64,000 bases of DNA from Davidsoniella eucalypti (taxonomy: Eukaryota > Ascomycota > Sordariomycetes > Microascales > Ceratocystidaceae). The position numbers and the translations under genes are program-made. This document shows, piece after piece, positions 46,538-56,572 of this stretch. Under the pieces are notes generated by a model. It made no database searches, was not told the DNA's origin, and saw nothing but the letters and a program-made list of their open reading frames with translations. Within the stretch, counting starts at the first letter, position 1; every line of letters starts with the position of its first letter. The stretch spans positions 330,785 to 394,784 of the forward strand of contig RMBW01000020.1 of assembly GCA_004009845.1 (NCBI GenBank), read 5' to 3'.

Positions 46538-48510
46538 ATGCACACGGGCTGCAGCTGGAAACTGCTGGTTCTAGGACTGGCAGTTCTACCAGGCCTTGTG
46601 GCTGGGCAATTCCCTTCCCAGAGCATTTCTGGGCAAATCACCACGAAATCGCCGCTGGATAGCAACATCACTATCAGGTACAAGACGCCTGAGCAGGCCT
46701 GTAAAACAGCGTTCAGCAACCAGAAGCAGATCAGTGGCTATGTGAAAATTCCAGCGAGTGGTGGTGTATCAGAGCAGAACGTCTTTTTCTACTTTGTGGG
46801 TGCCCGCCGCCCAACAGAAGCCGTTACGCTGTGGTTTTCCGGCGGCCCAGGCCAAAGCTCGATGATGGCTTTCTTCACTGGCCAGGGCCCTTGCGACGTC
46901 GTTGAGAAGGGTGCCGATGACATGGACACTGTTGCTAACAGATGGGGCTGGGATCGGTCTTCTAATATGCTGTTTATTGACCAGGTAGGCATCAGTTCTA
47001 GTATCCAAGCCGGACATGTCGAGCCACTGTAAACTAACCTTCTATATCACAGCCTGTCGGTACGGGCTACTCGCATGATTCTCTCAATCACGGAACATAC
47101 AACCTTTCTGCTATGGAATATGTGTTACCGGCTCTGGATAAGGACTCCTTGGACCTCCCGGAGTCTTTCTTTCTCAACGGCACTTTTCCTTCACGGTCAC
47201 CCACTATCACCACGACTCGCGGCGCTGCGAAAAGCATGTGGAAGGTGATCCAGACGTTTTTTGCCGTATTTCCCCAGTTTCTACCAAGCTGCGACGAGCC
47301 AACGCTGGGCATCAACATGTTCTCCGAGAGCTATGGAGGAAAGTATGTGCCAGTCTTCGCCGATTACTTTGCGGAGCAGAACGAGATGTTGGTTAATGGT
47401 ACGCTCCCGAGAAGCAAAATGCTACCTATCAACCTCCGTTCTGTCGGTATCATTAACGGCTGCGCGGACAATCTCATCCAAACACCATTTCTTGCCGATC
47501 AGGCATACGACAACGTCTACGGTGTCCAAGTTATCGACAAAGCCACCCATGATGCCCTCCGGGCCGCTTGGGATTCGGGTCTGAGCGAATGCAAGACAAG
47601 CCTAGAGACCTGCTATCTCGCTACAGAGAATTTAGGCCCGGATGTTTCCACATTTGATACGGACACCATTAACACCTGTGCTACTGCAACTTATACGTGC
47701 TATTTAGAGTATCTTTCCTGGTTTAAACAAACTGGCCACGTGGTGGAGGATCTCACTCATGTTTATCCCGATGTTCCGTCTCCGTACAGCTACATCCAAT
47801 ATCTCAACTTGCCCCATATACAAGCAGATTTGGGCGTTGCTCTCAACTGGTCCATCACAAACAACGACATTGCTAATGGTTTCGCCGCATCTGGGGACTG
47901 GGCTATGGGCCCCATTGCACCATTGCTTTCCAAGCTTCTTGATAGAGGTGTCCGAGTTGGGCTTCTGTATGGTGACCGCGACTGGTCTTGCAACTGGCTT
48001 GGCGGCGAGGCACTTTCGCTAGCAATCGCTGAAGCGGCCGGAGGGGACTACGAATCCAAGTTCATTAATGCTGGTTATACGCCGATCCACGTTAACAAAA
48101 GCTATGTTGGCGGCATGGTAAGACAGTATGGTAACCTGTCGTTCAGCCGGATCTACCAAGCTGGTCATCACGTGGCCACGTACCAGCCGGAAACGGCGTT
48201 CCAAGTATTCAGTCGCATAATTAGAGGCACGGACGTGGCGACAGGCAGGAATATAGATATCGGATCGTTCGCGACAACTAGGTCAGCCAACGCAACACAG
48301 ATATTGGACGTGATTCCGCAGAGCAATAGCACCGTGTGCTATCTGCGCTACATGCTCTATACTTGCTCTGAGAGCGATGTAGAAGCTTTGCTGTCGGGTG
48401 AGGGTGTGATCATCAATGAGGCTTGGTATGCAAGCGAAGCAGACTTTGTTGCTACAAACACTGGGGGTTCTGAGGGTGGTTCTTTGGCTGGTGTCTATGT
48501 GCACAACTAG
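46538..48510 (+). CDS. Secreted S10-family serine carboxypeptidase
   Basis: Two exons, 46538-46984 and 47053-48510, giving 634 aa. A signal peptide is clear (SWKLLVLGLAVLPGLVAGQ). The S10 fold markers are present: TLWFSGGPGQSSMMAFFTGQGPC (oxyanion region), the nucleophile in FSESYGGKYVP, the acid in LLYGDRDWSCNWLGG and the histidine in IYQAGHHVATYQP. Many N-x-S/T sites and paired cysteines fit a secreted or vacuolar enzyme that removes C-terminal residues from peptides. The usual N-G-G-P-G-C/A/S-S-S turn reads S-G-G-P-G-Q-S-S, and the usual G before E-S-Y is S. Substrate preference may therefore differ, but the triad is intact. It converges on NSE2. Confidence 0.92.
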
Positions 48511-48666
48511 AGAAACAGGTACTGGGTTATAGAAGCATGCTTGCCTGTTGCAGAAGGCCGGGCTACTAATTAGTGTGATATTGTCGGAGGGGAAGATGGC
48601 GCTAGTATTATTGGTGTTCGTAATTCGTTAATGTTGAAAGATTATGCCTAGTTGAAATTTTAAAGT

Positions 48667-49962
48667 TTACAATCGTGTAGTGTTGATGGACGCATATTCG
48701 TGATCATCTTCTTTATCACTTTCATCGTCAGAATCCTGGTTCTCCCGACGAAGACGGCGACGCTCAAGCATATCGAGCATCTCCGTATTTAGTGAAAGAT
48801 CTTTTTGATCAATGGTCTAGCAAACAATATTCATTAGCGGACAGTCGACGAGGATGAGAATAGTTTCGAATTTGAGTAAACTTACAGCCGCACAGCCAAT
48901 TACTGGGCATTTCACAGAGCGTTTATTAGACTGCGCTATGAAATCGTGGATGGCCTGCTTCTCGAAGATGTGCTTGCACTGGGTGTTGCCGTATGGTTCA
49001 ACAAACTCTGCCAGTGACAGCGGACATTTGTAGTCCTGCTTGACGCGTTGGATAACTAGTTCGTCATCAGAGCCATCCTGCATATCGGCATCGTCGTCTT
49101 CCGTTTCGCCTAGAAGCGCCTCGCGCGTCGGTAACACCGGCTCGCCGGCCTCGTCGAACCAGCGCTTTTTGTCGGGCACCTCGCGTGACTCATCGTTCAA
49201 ACTGCGATATATCTGCCGCTTGAACAGCGCATAGTCATTGTTGCACGCGTAGCGTTCGTACGCCGACTTTCCGATATATGCCTCGCTACGCTCTTGTGTC
49301 TGCGTATACAAGGTCTCACGCAGCGACAGCCCGAACGGCTCGGGCTTGCGATCAGGAACAGGCTGTCCGGCATCGGCTAGCGCCGCATCTTCCGCCCGAA
49401 TCTCGGCCTCTCTGGCGTCACGTGCGCGCGCCAGCTCCAGTGATTTTTCTGCTGCAGAATCCCAGGCCTGATAAAAGTCCTCTGTCTCGTTCATGGTGTC
49501 GATGAGCTTGCGCACAGCGCGTTCACCGTTGGCTGTGGTGTCCAGAGATGCCTGTACGAGAGTCTCTAGGGCCTCCTTCGCGTCGTTACGAGTCTTCGCC
49601 ATGTACTCCTCGTATTCTTCCTGTTCGTCCTCGGCCCAAAGATCGACCTCGTCATTCTCGCGGCTGGTTCCGGTGCGGTTAAGCTTTGCCACGTACTTTC
49701 GCTGCCCGACAAGGGCGTCGTTGATGGACGTTATAGCCTTGGTTAGGTTGGTGATGGCCTGGCGTGAGTCGTCCATGATACGCGCGCGATCGCGGCTTTG
49801 AAGCGCGTGCTTGAGGGAATATGTGGCTTCGATAGACGCTGGTCCGCTCATATTTTGCACCTCAACGCCGAAAACTCGCTCACGAGGCGGCGCGGTAGAC
49901 GCTTCGCCGCCAGCTTCATCGGCATTGTTCTGGGTGCGTCTCCGGTTCCGTTGGCTCGACAT
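48667..49962 (-). CDS. nse2: E3 SUMO-protein ligase NSE2 (MMS21), SMC5/6 complex
   Basis: Two exons, 48886-49962 and 48667-48816, giving 408 aa. NSE2 docks on SMC5 and SUMOylates targets during DNA repair. The N-terminal half is helical (SLKHALQSRDRARIMDDSRQ...). The C-terminal SP-RING lies at about 310-359: YKCPLSLAEFVEPYGNTQCKHIFEKQAIHDFI...VKCPVIGCAA, with the C, C/H, C, C ligands expected for a one-zinc SP-RING. The second exon encodes TIDQKDLSLNTEMLDMLERRR and an acidic tail. The protein is longer than yeast Mms21 because of charged inserts in the middle. Confidence 0.88.
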
Positions 49963-50474
49963 GTTCAGGCCTTTACTACAGCCTGTCTTGGCGGTATTCC
50001 CTTCAAGAGATGGTACAGACTATTCCAACTACAAACCTATGTCCTGGTGATAATGGTCGCGCTTTATCATTGCGATTCACAAGCAATCTTTGATATTCAC
50101 GCCGACCTTGTGAAGGGGAAACAGTGGGGCCATCTTCGTGTTGGTCATAACCCTAAGTGCGGGTTAAGCGACTACTACGATTTATGTTGCCTTTGGTTCG
50201 TACTTTGCGAACTTTCAACCAAGCTGTCTAGAACGCCAACAAAGACGCCTTAGCAGTGGCTATGCTATTATACTCATGTTGCCAGCACATGATGTTACTC
50301 AAAAGTCCTATACAGATACTCATATCCATTCTAATCTCGTGGTCATGTGTATCAACCATAGCCCCTCCATAGCAGGCTAGATATATATATATTCGGGGCG
50401 TAAAATCATATGACTACAGCTATGTATATGCAATGACTGCTTCAATGTGAGATACAGAAAAGCAATAGTAAGCC
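49963..50474. other. Intergenic region between NSE2 and the DNA glycosylase
   Basis: NSE2 promoter and 3' region of the glycosylase gene. No gene is seen. Confidence 0.5.
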
Positions 50475-51832
50475 TTATGCAAGAAAATACGGCGACGACT
50501 TATTTCGAGTTTGGCTCCGTGTTTGGCTTCTTGTCTTTCTTACACACATTTTATCATCGTCTGCCTCATCCTTGACAAGAGCGCGTTTCCCGCGAGATCT
50601 CACTGGCTTCGATTGTACAGCATCGTCATCATCTCTGGGTTCTTCTATCTTTTCTTCTTTGATCTCAGCCTTGACGTGGGTTTTTCGGTCTTTTCTGGTA
50701 ACCTCGCCCCCAACTAAAATCTGGCGAGAAGGTACAAAGCAGCTTGTCCGCCCTCCTACCGTGACGAGTGATAGTTCCTCGCCGTTGGGCAGACTTCCAG
50801 GTCCTTTCTTGCTGCGATTCCAGCGGTGTCGAAACAGCCAATCATCGGGAAACTGAGACTCGTCTCCTAGTTTCTCAACTGCTAATGTGCAAACCATTAA
50901 TATAGACTTTTGGAGTCTGGTCATAGAATCCGGTTTGATATTACAACAGAGTTCTTCGGGGTGAATCCGCGCGTGATATAGAACCTCGTCAGCAACCCAG
51001 TTTCCAATGCCGCAAATGATAGTTTGGTCAAGCAAGAAGGCCTTGACGGGGCATCGTCGTCTTTTAAGTTGCTGATGGAGCCAGTCATTCGTTATCTGGT
51101 CCTTGATAGGATCCAGCCCCAATTTGGCGAGCGGCGGCTCATTTCGTACATTGTCGGCATCAGTGTCAACTACGGTGACTCTGCCTAGACGTCGTGCATC
51201 AACAAATGCAATATGGACCGGTACCTTTTCCTCGGTTTCAATTTGAATCTTCCAGAATCTAGGTGGCCAAGTATCGCTGAGACCCAGTTTCTTATACCAG
51301 CCTTCTGGTGCAGTTTTTTCACCTTGTATGTGCACCCATCCTTGTATAATTGTTAGTATAGTGGATCCGACACATATATCGTAGAATAGAAAATAATAAT
51401 GACAGAAGGGGCTCAATGATTTACCTGTCATTCCCAAATGCATTACAACGCATTTCTTGCTATCAAGTGTCAACCTAAGGCCATATTAAGTATTAGAGCT
51501 GTCAATATATACAGGTATGAAATAGGCTCTGAATATACCAAAAGTATTTTCCTTGTCGTTCTACCGACAATATCTATTATGAATATTAGTATATTGTAGC
51601 AAGTATTTTAGTTTAGAATGTGTTGTACAAACTTTGCGCCCGGTAAGTTCTTTCTCTATTTCCCCTTTGAATATTATGTTGTCTTCTATAGTTGTGACTT
51701 TCTTGATCACTTTGCCAACCATATGTTTCGCCATATAGTGAACTACTCTTGCAACTTGAGAACAGACTTGTATTAGTTTCAATAGGGTTTGGGTTACGAT
51801 ATGGGCGTTGTACCTTCTGCGATTTCGGGCAT
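50475..51832 (-). CDS. Formamidopyrimidine-DNA glycosylase (Fpg/MutM type)
   Basis: Five exons, 51814-51832, 51633-51754, 51539-51573, 51425-51474 and 50475-51340, give 363 aa. It removes oxidised purines and cuts abasic sites in base-excision repair. The start MPEIAEVARVVHYMAKHMVGK contains the catalytic Pro (after Met removal) and Glu. VERQGKYFW carries the conserved lysine loop, and VVMHLGMTGWVHIQGEK, AFVDARRLGRV, VKAFLLDQTIICGIGNWVADEVLY and ITVGGRTSC-like LVTVGGRTSCFVP follow. The helix-two-turn-helix is present but, as in other fungal and plant members, no C-terminal zinc finger is seen; instead there is a Lys/Arg/Glu-rich tail (RSRGKRALVKDEADDD, TRSQTRSQTRNK), probably for nuclear retention. 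The N-terminus is split over three tiny exons. Confidence 0.92.
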
Positions 51833-53107
51833 TGTAAGACTGATTTATTGATAAATACGTAGATTTTCTGGATAATTGTATTGAGAACGGATTGAATTGT
51901 AATAAAAATTGACATATAAAGATGATTATAATGTTCTAAGGGACTTTGTAAGTTTTCGATGTTGTTTCCCTAGGGGAAAACTTAACTTTCTAGCTCTTCC
52001 ACTAGGTCTTCTTTCTGCGGGCGTATTACGTGATTTTATTTTATTTTTAGTAGTATAGCCTCGTTTACGTATTTTGATGCAATTTTCGGTGGCTTTTTGC
52101 TTTTTATGGGTCTTTTATGGACTAAAGATGCTCTGATTGGCTGAAACCCAACAATAAAAAAGCGGGTTCGCACAGCTTCTATAATTGGTCCGATAAGTTT
52201 CAGCCTCGCTTACTAACACATTTTTTTATTTTTATTTTTTTATTTTTTACTATGAATTACTCATGTGGGACCTACTAGACGAAGCAATTGATATAGCCCT
52301 TGCTGCTACCATGCCCCGGACGAAGTCACCTCGCAGAGGCACTCCGTGGCAAGAAAGCCATTGAAGGGTACAAAGACGCACTCGTCACATCAAGCTTTTG
52401 CCTTGAATATTCGAAATGCCGTGAGGCGTACAAAGAGATCCTTTTTAGACAAAAGATTGCGGATGCCAACAACCCTGAAAGCTTATGGGGAATAGCTAGA
52501 CAACAACACGACAGCTACCTCCTGGCAAATCATCTCCTCAGCCGTGGACACCTTTCTAAGGACTTGGACCCGTCCTCTTTCTACACATCACCTTTGCGCA
52601 ACATTGAGCTAGATCTCTGCCTCAACCCAACGGAAGTCCGGAGTCATCGGTTTATATTTTTAGGATGTAAATAACTTCTTTGAAGTTTCCGAATACTCAA
52701 ACCACGGTGTCGGAATCCCGCTGTTGTGGTTTTATCACCGCAAGTAACTAGATAGCGCCATTGTATTAGTTTTATGTTTAAATTTAATTCTATATCTAGA
52801 TATGTACCTGAAGGGCCACCAGATCATCACCTCTCGTTCAGGGCTTAATATCTAGATCAAATTCTCCTATTTAAGACTATTCAGCCTAGAGCTTCCTTAA
52901 GACAATTGTCTCATCATGCTCTATATCTTGGCATCTTCAGTAGGATATGTCTTAGATCAAAGCTGGCTACCCCTAGTGGTCGGATAGCCCTGTACATGAA
53001 AGTTTATATATTAATATAATTCAAATGATAGATGTAAAAATCCTTCCCTAACCTTAACAAACAAAGAAATAATGAAAATCCGAAAGTCTACTCCGATTAT
53101 TCAAGAC
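51833..53107. other. Start of the AT-rich tract, with an orphan 124-codon frame
   Basis: AT content rises sharply here. A + frame at 52300-52674 (containing YSKCREAYKEILFRQKIADANNP without obvious homology) has plausible protein composition but no recognised domain. It could be a relic or the exon of a gene I cannot complete. Nothing else is supported. Confidence 0.35.
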
Positions 53108-53420
53108 TTATTGATGACGGGGCCTCTTGTTTTGAACCTCCTCATTGCTTGTGTCATCCTGGTCGCTTCTCTTGGGATGCTTTTATGGTTCTAGCGTATA
53201 TAAACGGGAACGATCAAAGTCGATGATCATATGTCGTTTGTACTGCTCGTGGTATAAAACGTTCGGCTCTCTATTATCACCGTGGTCAACTCCTAGCGCA
53301 TGAATTTTCGATTCCAAGAAATTAACATTAGTCTCCTCTAGACTGGCCACTGGCCGACCTGAGTATGACATTAGAAGAATATGTCTGTTTATTTGAAAAT
53401 TTATACAGAGATTCTTTTCC
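53108..53420 (-). pseudogene. Relic of a protein-kinase-fold gene
   Basis: The frame reads ILLMSYSGRPVASLEE, then IHALGVDHGDNREPNVLYHE and HMIIDFDRSRL. The HGD-x4-N catalytic loop and the DFD metal-binding motif are those of the kinase-like proteins abundant in filamentous fungi. The frame stops at a TAA (53183-53185). It then continues in phase with KHPKRSDQDDTSNEEVQNKRPRHQ-like basic/acidic sequence to a second TAA at 53108-53110, so the first TAA probably interrupts the old coding region. The N-lobe is missing. It lies in AT-rich DNA and is most likely a decayed fragment. Confidence 0.6.
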
Positions 53421-54500
53421 AGCGAAATGTAGCCTAACTATGAAAGACGACATAAAAATGGTCGTATCTTATACTATGTTATGTATTACATAAAGATTCC
53501 TGCCACTATCTTAGCCTATCCCGCTTGATATTAGAACTTCGAATTGGGGCATCCCTTCTACTGTTGATGTAAGCTTGTACATTATCTATGAAGGCATTGG
53601 TAAGTGTCTTGCTCTGGATTTTGTAGTAGTAAGACTTGGTACATCAATATATGATATGAAGGCCTCTAGAACGTGTGAGCCCACACTTCTGTGACTAAAG
53701 ACTTGAATGAGATTATCTCCACCTATAATAGTGTAACTATCATTAGTTCTTGCGGCTTTGAAAAGGTCACATTTTACAAGGTAGGATATCTTGCTATGTT
53801 ATCAAAAGGGGTCTATATCAAGATGGCAGATATCATGTAAGTTGACTGTTCTGAGTGCATTGCATGACTCGAGCCAAGAATACTATATCCGCACATACAA
53901 ACTGCGGAGTGATGTTTTGACGACTTCAATGACAGTACTTGTCAATATATCTGACTTATATATGTAATGTATACATATTTTGTTCTTGATAATGGCAAAA
54001 CTCAGTGTGCAGGGAGAATACGGAACATCATCAAATACACAATCCTAACTCCGACCCAGTCTTAGAAGCTCTATAGGGTTATTTTCCATTTTGCCCCACT
54101 TTCTCAATCTAAGAGAATTTAAATTTCAGATCTCTAACAGTATGGTTTTTCTATTTCACATCTTGATGTCTTTAATATCATCATTTGGTGTGACTTAGTT
54201 ATATGAATCTAGAATTTATTAAGCAACCTCTCTCTTATATCTCTAATCATCTATATAACGAAGCCATAACCCATGTTCTGTATCTCAGTGGCCTGTCACT
54301 GTTGAGAAGTAGGTTGTCCTACACCTTACATTATATATTAGTATTAGTTTAGGGCTGTGTCATAGGATACTGAGGTGCCGCATAGTTCCATTTCCACCTT
54401 AATAAAAAATAACAATAAAAAAAATAACGCGAATACTAAACACCGAGTCACGTGAAGATAAGACCCACATTTTACTATCACAACTACCCCACTTAAAAAA
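53421..54500. other. AT-rich non-coding tract left of the snoRNA gene
   Basis: No gene or RNA is recognised. The last ~100 bp probably hold the promoter of the snoRNA host transcript. Confidence 0.4.
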
Positions 54501-54624
54501 GTTCTACAAAACCGAGCTCAAGATTCTGTGAAGAAAGATTTTCTCCTTCTTGATTCTTCTTTCTTCTTCATCATCAGCAACTCTTCAATGTAAGTCAATT
54601 ATACATATGCCTTTTACTTTCTCT

Positions 54625-54720
54625 TCATCAATATGATGACAACAGCAAACCGCAATCAAACTAGAGTCTTTGACCTTCGGGAATGAAACTATCTTTTGTC
54701 ACGTCAGTCTGATCTATCGT
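54625..54720 (+). ncRNA. snR78: Box C/D snoRNA, snR78-like (25S U2421)
   Basis: Box C ATGATGA is at 54633-54639 and box D CTGA at 54709-54712. The internal guide TCAAACTAGAGTC (54656-54668) is complementary to the 25S segment GACTCTAGTTTGA. With a D' box TTGA at 54670-54673, the fifth guide base (A) pairs with the U that I count as yeast 25S U2421, the snR78 site. Confidence 0.75.
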
Positions 54721-54897
54721 TTACGATATACTTATGATTGTTTTGCACCGCGCCCCCCACTCTCCTAAAATTGGCACAAATCTAACAATTTAACAGATGT
54801 ATAATCTGTAGATGACATGACTAGCTCGTAGACTTTGCTCCGTATCCTGTTAAGATAGGTAAGTTGACTATTGCAAACTCCCCCAACACAACATCCC

Positions 54898-54998
54898 ATG
54901 TTTCTCCTGATGATCAACTTTTTTTGTGCTTCGGCACGCTGTGAATTACCGTCTGAATTCTTTGACGATATAAAATTGGCTGTTTTCTGATTCGAAAC
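54898..54998 (+). ncRNA. snR77: Box C/D snoRNA, snR77-like (18S U578)
   Basis: Box C CTGATGA is at 54907-54913. The guide GAATTACCG (54943-54951) lies before CTGA at 54953-54956 and is complementary to 18S CGGTAATTC; its fifth base faces U578, the snR77 site. A second CTGA at 54987-54990 is the likely D box, closed by a GTTTC/GAAAC terminal stem. A GTGC-TTCG-GCAC hairpin sits inside. Confidence 0.75.
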
Positions 54999-55125
54999 TT
55001 AATACCCTCATTGATACAATACTTATCGCTTCGTCAAGTATAGTGTTGCTAACATTGAAATCAGAACAGGACGTATTTGTTAAGGTACATTTAAATCACT
55101 TCAGACTCCTTTCAAAACCATGTTA

Positions 55126-55239
55126 TTGTTCTCGTGATGAAACGGCACTGGGCTCTGACGGTACCTTAGACAGTACTTTATAATGAGCGATAACGCCTAT
55201 TACGGCAGGCCTAGAAAACCTCGCCCACTGATTGAACAA
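55126..55239 (+). ncRNA. snR76: Box C/D snoRNA, snR76-like (25S C2197)
   Basis: Box C GTGATGA is at 55134-55140, D' CTGA at 55155-55158 and D CTGA at 55228-55231. Guide GCACTGGGC (55145-55153) is complementary to 25S GCCCAGTGC, and the fifth base faces C2197, the snR76 site. A perfect 6-bp terminal stem TTGTTC/GAACAA closes the RNA. Confidence 0.8.
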
Positions 55240-55387
55240 ACATAACCTCTGGATTTCTGTTATTCGGATGTTTCACAACTGCTAACATATAGCGTAAAGA
55301 CCAATGTTCTCTAATCTGAGAGACGGAGCCCAATAACTAAAATAATGGTAAGCCTACTACTGTAACCGTTTATGTATATGACCCTCC

Positions 55388-55480
55388 CGTATATGATGAA
55401 CCATTTTAGATGACGAGTCTTATTTGCGCTTGCAATGCAGACAACATCTTTTTATACCATTCATGCAACTTCTGAAATCT
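55388..55480 (+). ncRNA. snR75: Box C/D snoRNA, snR75-like (25S G2288)
   Basis: Box C ATGATGA is at 55393-55399 and D CTGA at 55472-55475. Guide TTAGATGACGAG (55406-55417) is complementary to 25S CTCGTCATCTAA. With a variant D' box CTTA at 55419-55422, the fifth base (C) faces G2288, the snR75 site. Confidence 0.8.
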
Positions 55481-55599
55481 ACCCGACTATTTAACTTTTT
55501 GACTCGCGGCTCTTTATTTATTCTGGGATCTTGTGTGGCTAATATTCTTGATTTCCAGGTATGTCTTGTATAAAGCCTCTCTAACATTGACCGTCTATT

Positions 55600-55690
55600 C
55601 GTCATTGTGATGAAACATAACGAATCCAAATGACAAGCATATGTCTGAGCCGAAAGGCCACGAGCGACACGATTCTTATCTGATACCTTA
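55600..55690 (+). ncRNA. snR74: Box C/D snoRNA, snR74-like (18S A28)
   Basis: Box C GTGATGA is at 55607-55613, D' CTGA at 55645-55648 and D CTGA at 55680-55683. Guide GACAAGCATATG (55632-55643) is complementary to 18S CATATGCTTGTC near the 5' end of the rRNA. The fifth base faces A28, the snR74 site. Confidence 0.82.
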
Positions 55691-55891
55691 AAAGACAACA
55701 AGACGGTCAATAGTAGAGAGTGTTGTAGCACACGTACAACAGAGTTCAGAACTGAGCCCTGACATTTCTCTGGTAGTTTAATTATATCGTGTACATGGAA
55801 ATAAGAAGTTTTCACAGATTGATTTTACTTCCAGCTGCGCAACTAATCGTAAGCCCTCCCTTCTTTGACATCTATATCAATGCATCACTCC

Positions 55892-55989
55892 TGGGTTACC
55901 TGATGATCATAAAATTTTCACGACGGTCAACTTAGCCATAAGCTGTGACGATATGTGCCTGTGACAAGGCAAATACACACTGATACCCA
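55892..55989 (+). ncRNA. snR73: Box C/D snoRNA, snR73-like (25S C2959)
   Basis: Box C CTGATGA is at 55900-55906 and D CTGA at 55980-55983. Guide TCACGACGGTC (55918-55928) is complementary to 25S GACCGTCGTGA. With a variant D' CTTA at 55931-55934, the fifth base faces C2959, the snR73 site. A TGGGT/ACCCA terminal stem closes it. Confidence 0.82.
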
Positions 55990-56060
55990 ACCACTCTTTA
56001 CACATTAACGATCATATTTGGCAAGGAATCATCCCGCTAACATTATACAGTGTATATTAT

Positions 56061-56572
56061 CTATCGACATAAAAACATTCTAGTAAATACAAAAAAAAAC
56101 CTTCTAAAACAAGAAAAATCCTAAAGCATATTACATATAATATATTGCTCCTCTACCGTGAAAACTGATCATCAAGCTCGATAAAACAACACCAAGTGTA
56201 GCTATAAAAAGCAGGGACTCGATGAAAACTGAGAAGTAATAAAAAGCAATCGGACAACCGGAAGCCTCGTAAGTTTATGCACCACATTCTATAGGAGGAA
56301 TATTATCGCTAGTATCTAGGTATTCCGTAGCATCTCTAAAGCAAGGGCTCAGACCCGCGTCGGGGTAATCGAAACTTGATCGCGACAGTTCTGGTAATAC
56401 TACTGGTTTGAAACAATCAACCGGCGATGGGTAAGTGTTGTATCTATCAGGGCAAGCAAAGTAAAGCAGACGGCGTTAGCTCTAAGATATTGAATTGACG
56501 GTATTATAAGACAGGGGGGCAATCGCGATATAATCGTGTTTAGACGTTGGTATGTAACGTACTATACATGTA
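56061..56572. other. AT-rich spacer after the snoRNA gene
   Basis: I searched here by eye for a seventh, snR72-like guide and found none. No gene is seen. Confidence 0.4.

Larger units (their letters stand above)
54501..56060 (+). ncRNA. Non-coding snoRNA host gene with one box C/D snoRNA per intron
   Basis: Short exons without a shared open frame alternate with introns that each enclose a box C/D snoRNA. Likely introns are 54590-54796 (GTAAGT/ACAG), 54859-55064 (GTAAGT/TCAG), 55085-55292 (GTACAT/ATAG), 55348-55558 (GTAAGC/CCAG), 55559-55834 (GTATGT/CCAG) and 55849-56050 (GTAAGC/ACAG). Several have CTAAC branch sites just before the acceptor. The exons left over are about 62, 20, 55, 0 and 14 bp, so the spliced RNA is probably only a carrier. 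The fourth acceptor and fifth donor abut (CCAG then GTATGT), which would be a zero-length exon or recursive splice site, or means my exon limits are wrong there. The 5' end is not defined. Confidence 0.72.

Noticed and set aside
55420..55815. 131-codon - frame as a protein gene
   Set aside because: It is antisense to the snoRNA introns and its amino-acid content shows no domain.
56051..56572. A seventh, snR72-like snoRNA
   Set aside because: C-like and D-like boxes occur (e.g. near 56220), but no stretch complementary to the 25S A876 region (guide with CCCTATACCC) is present.
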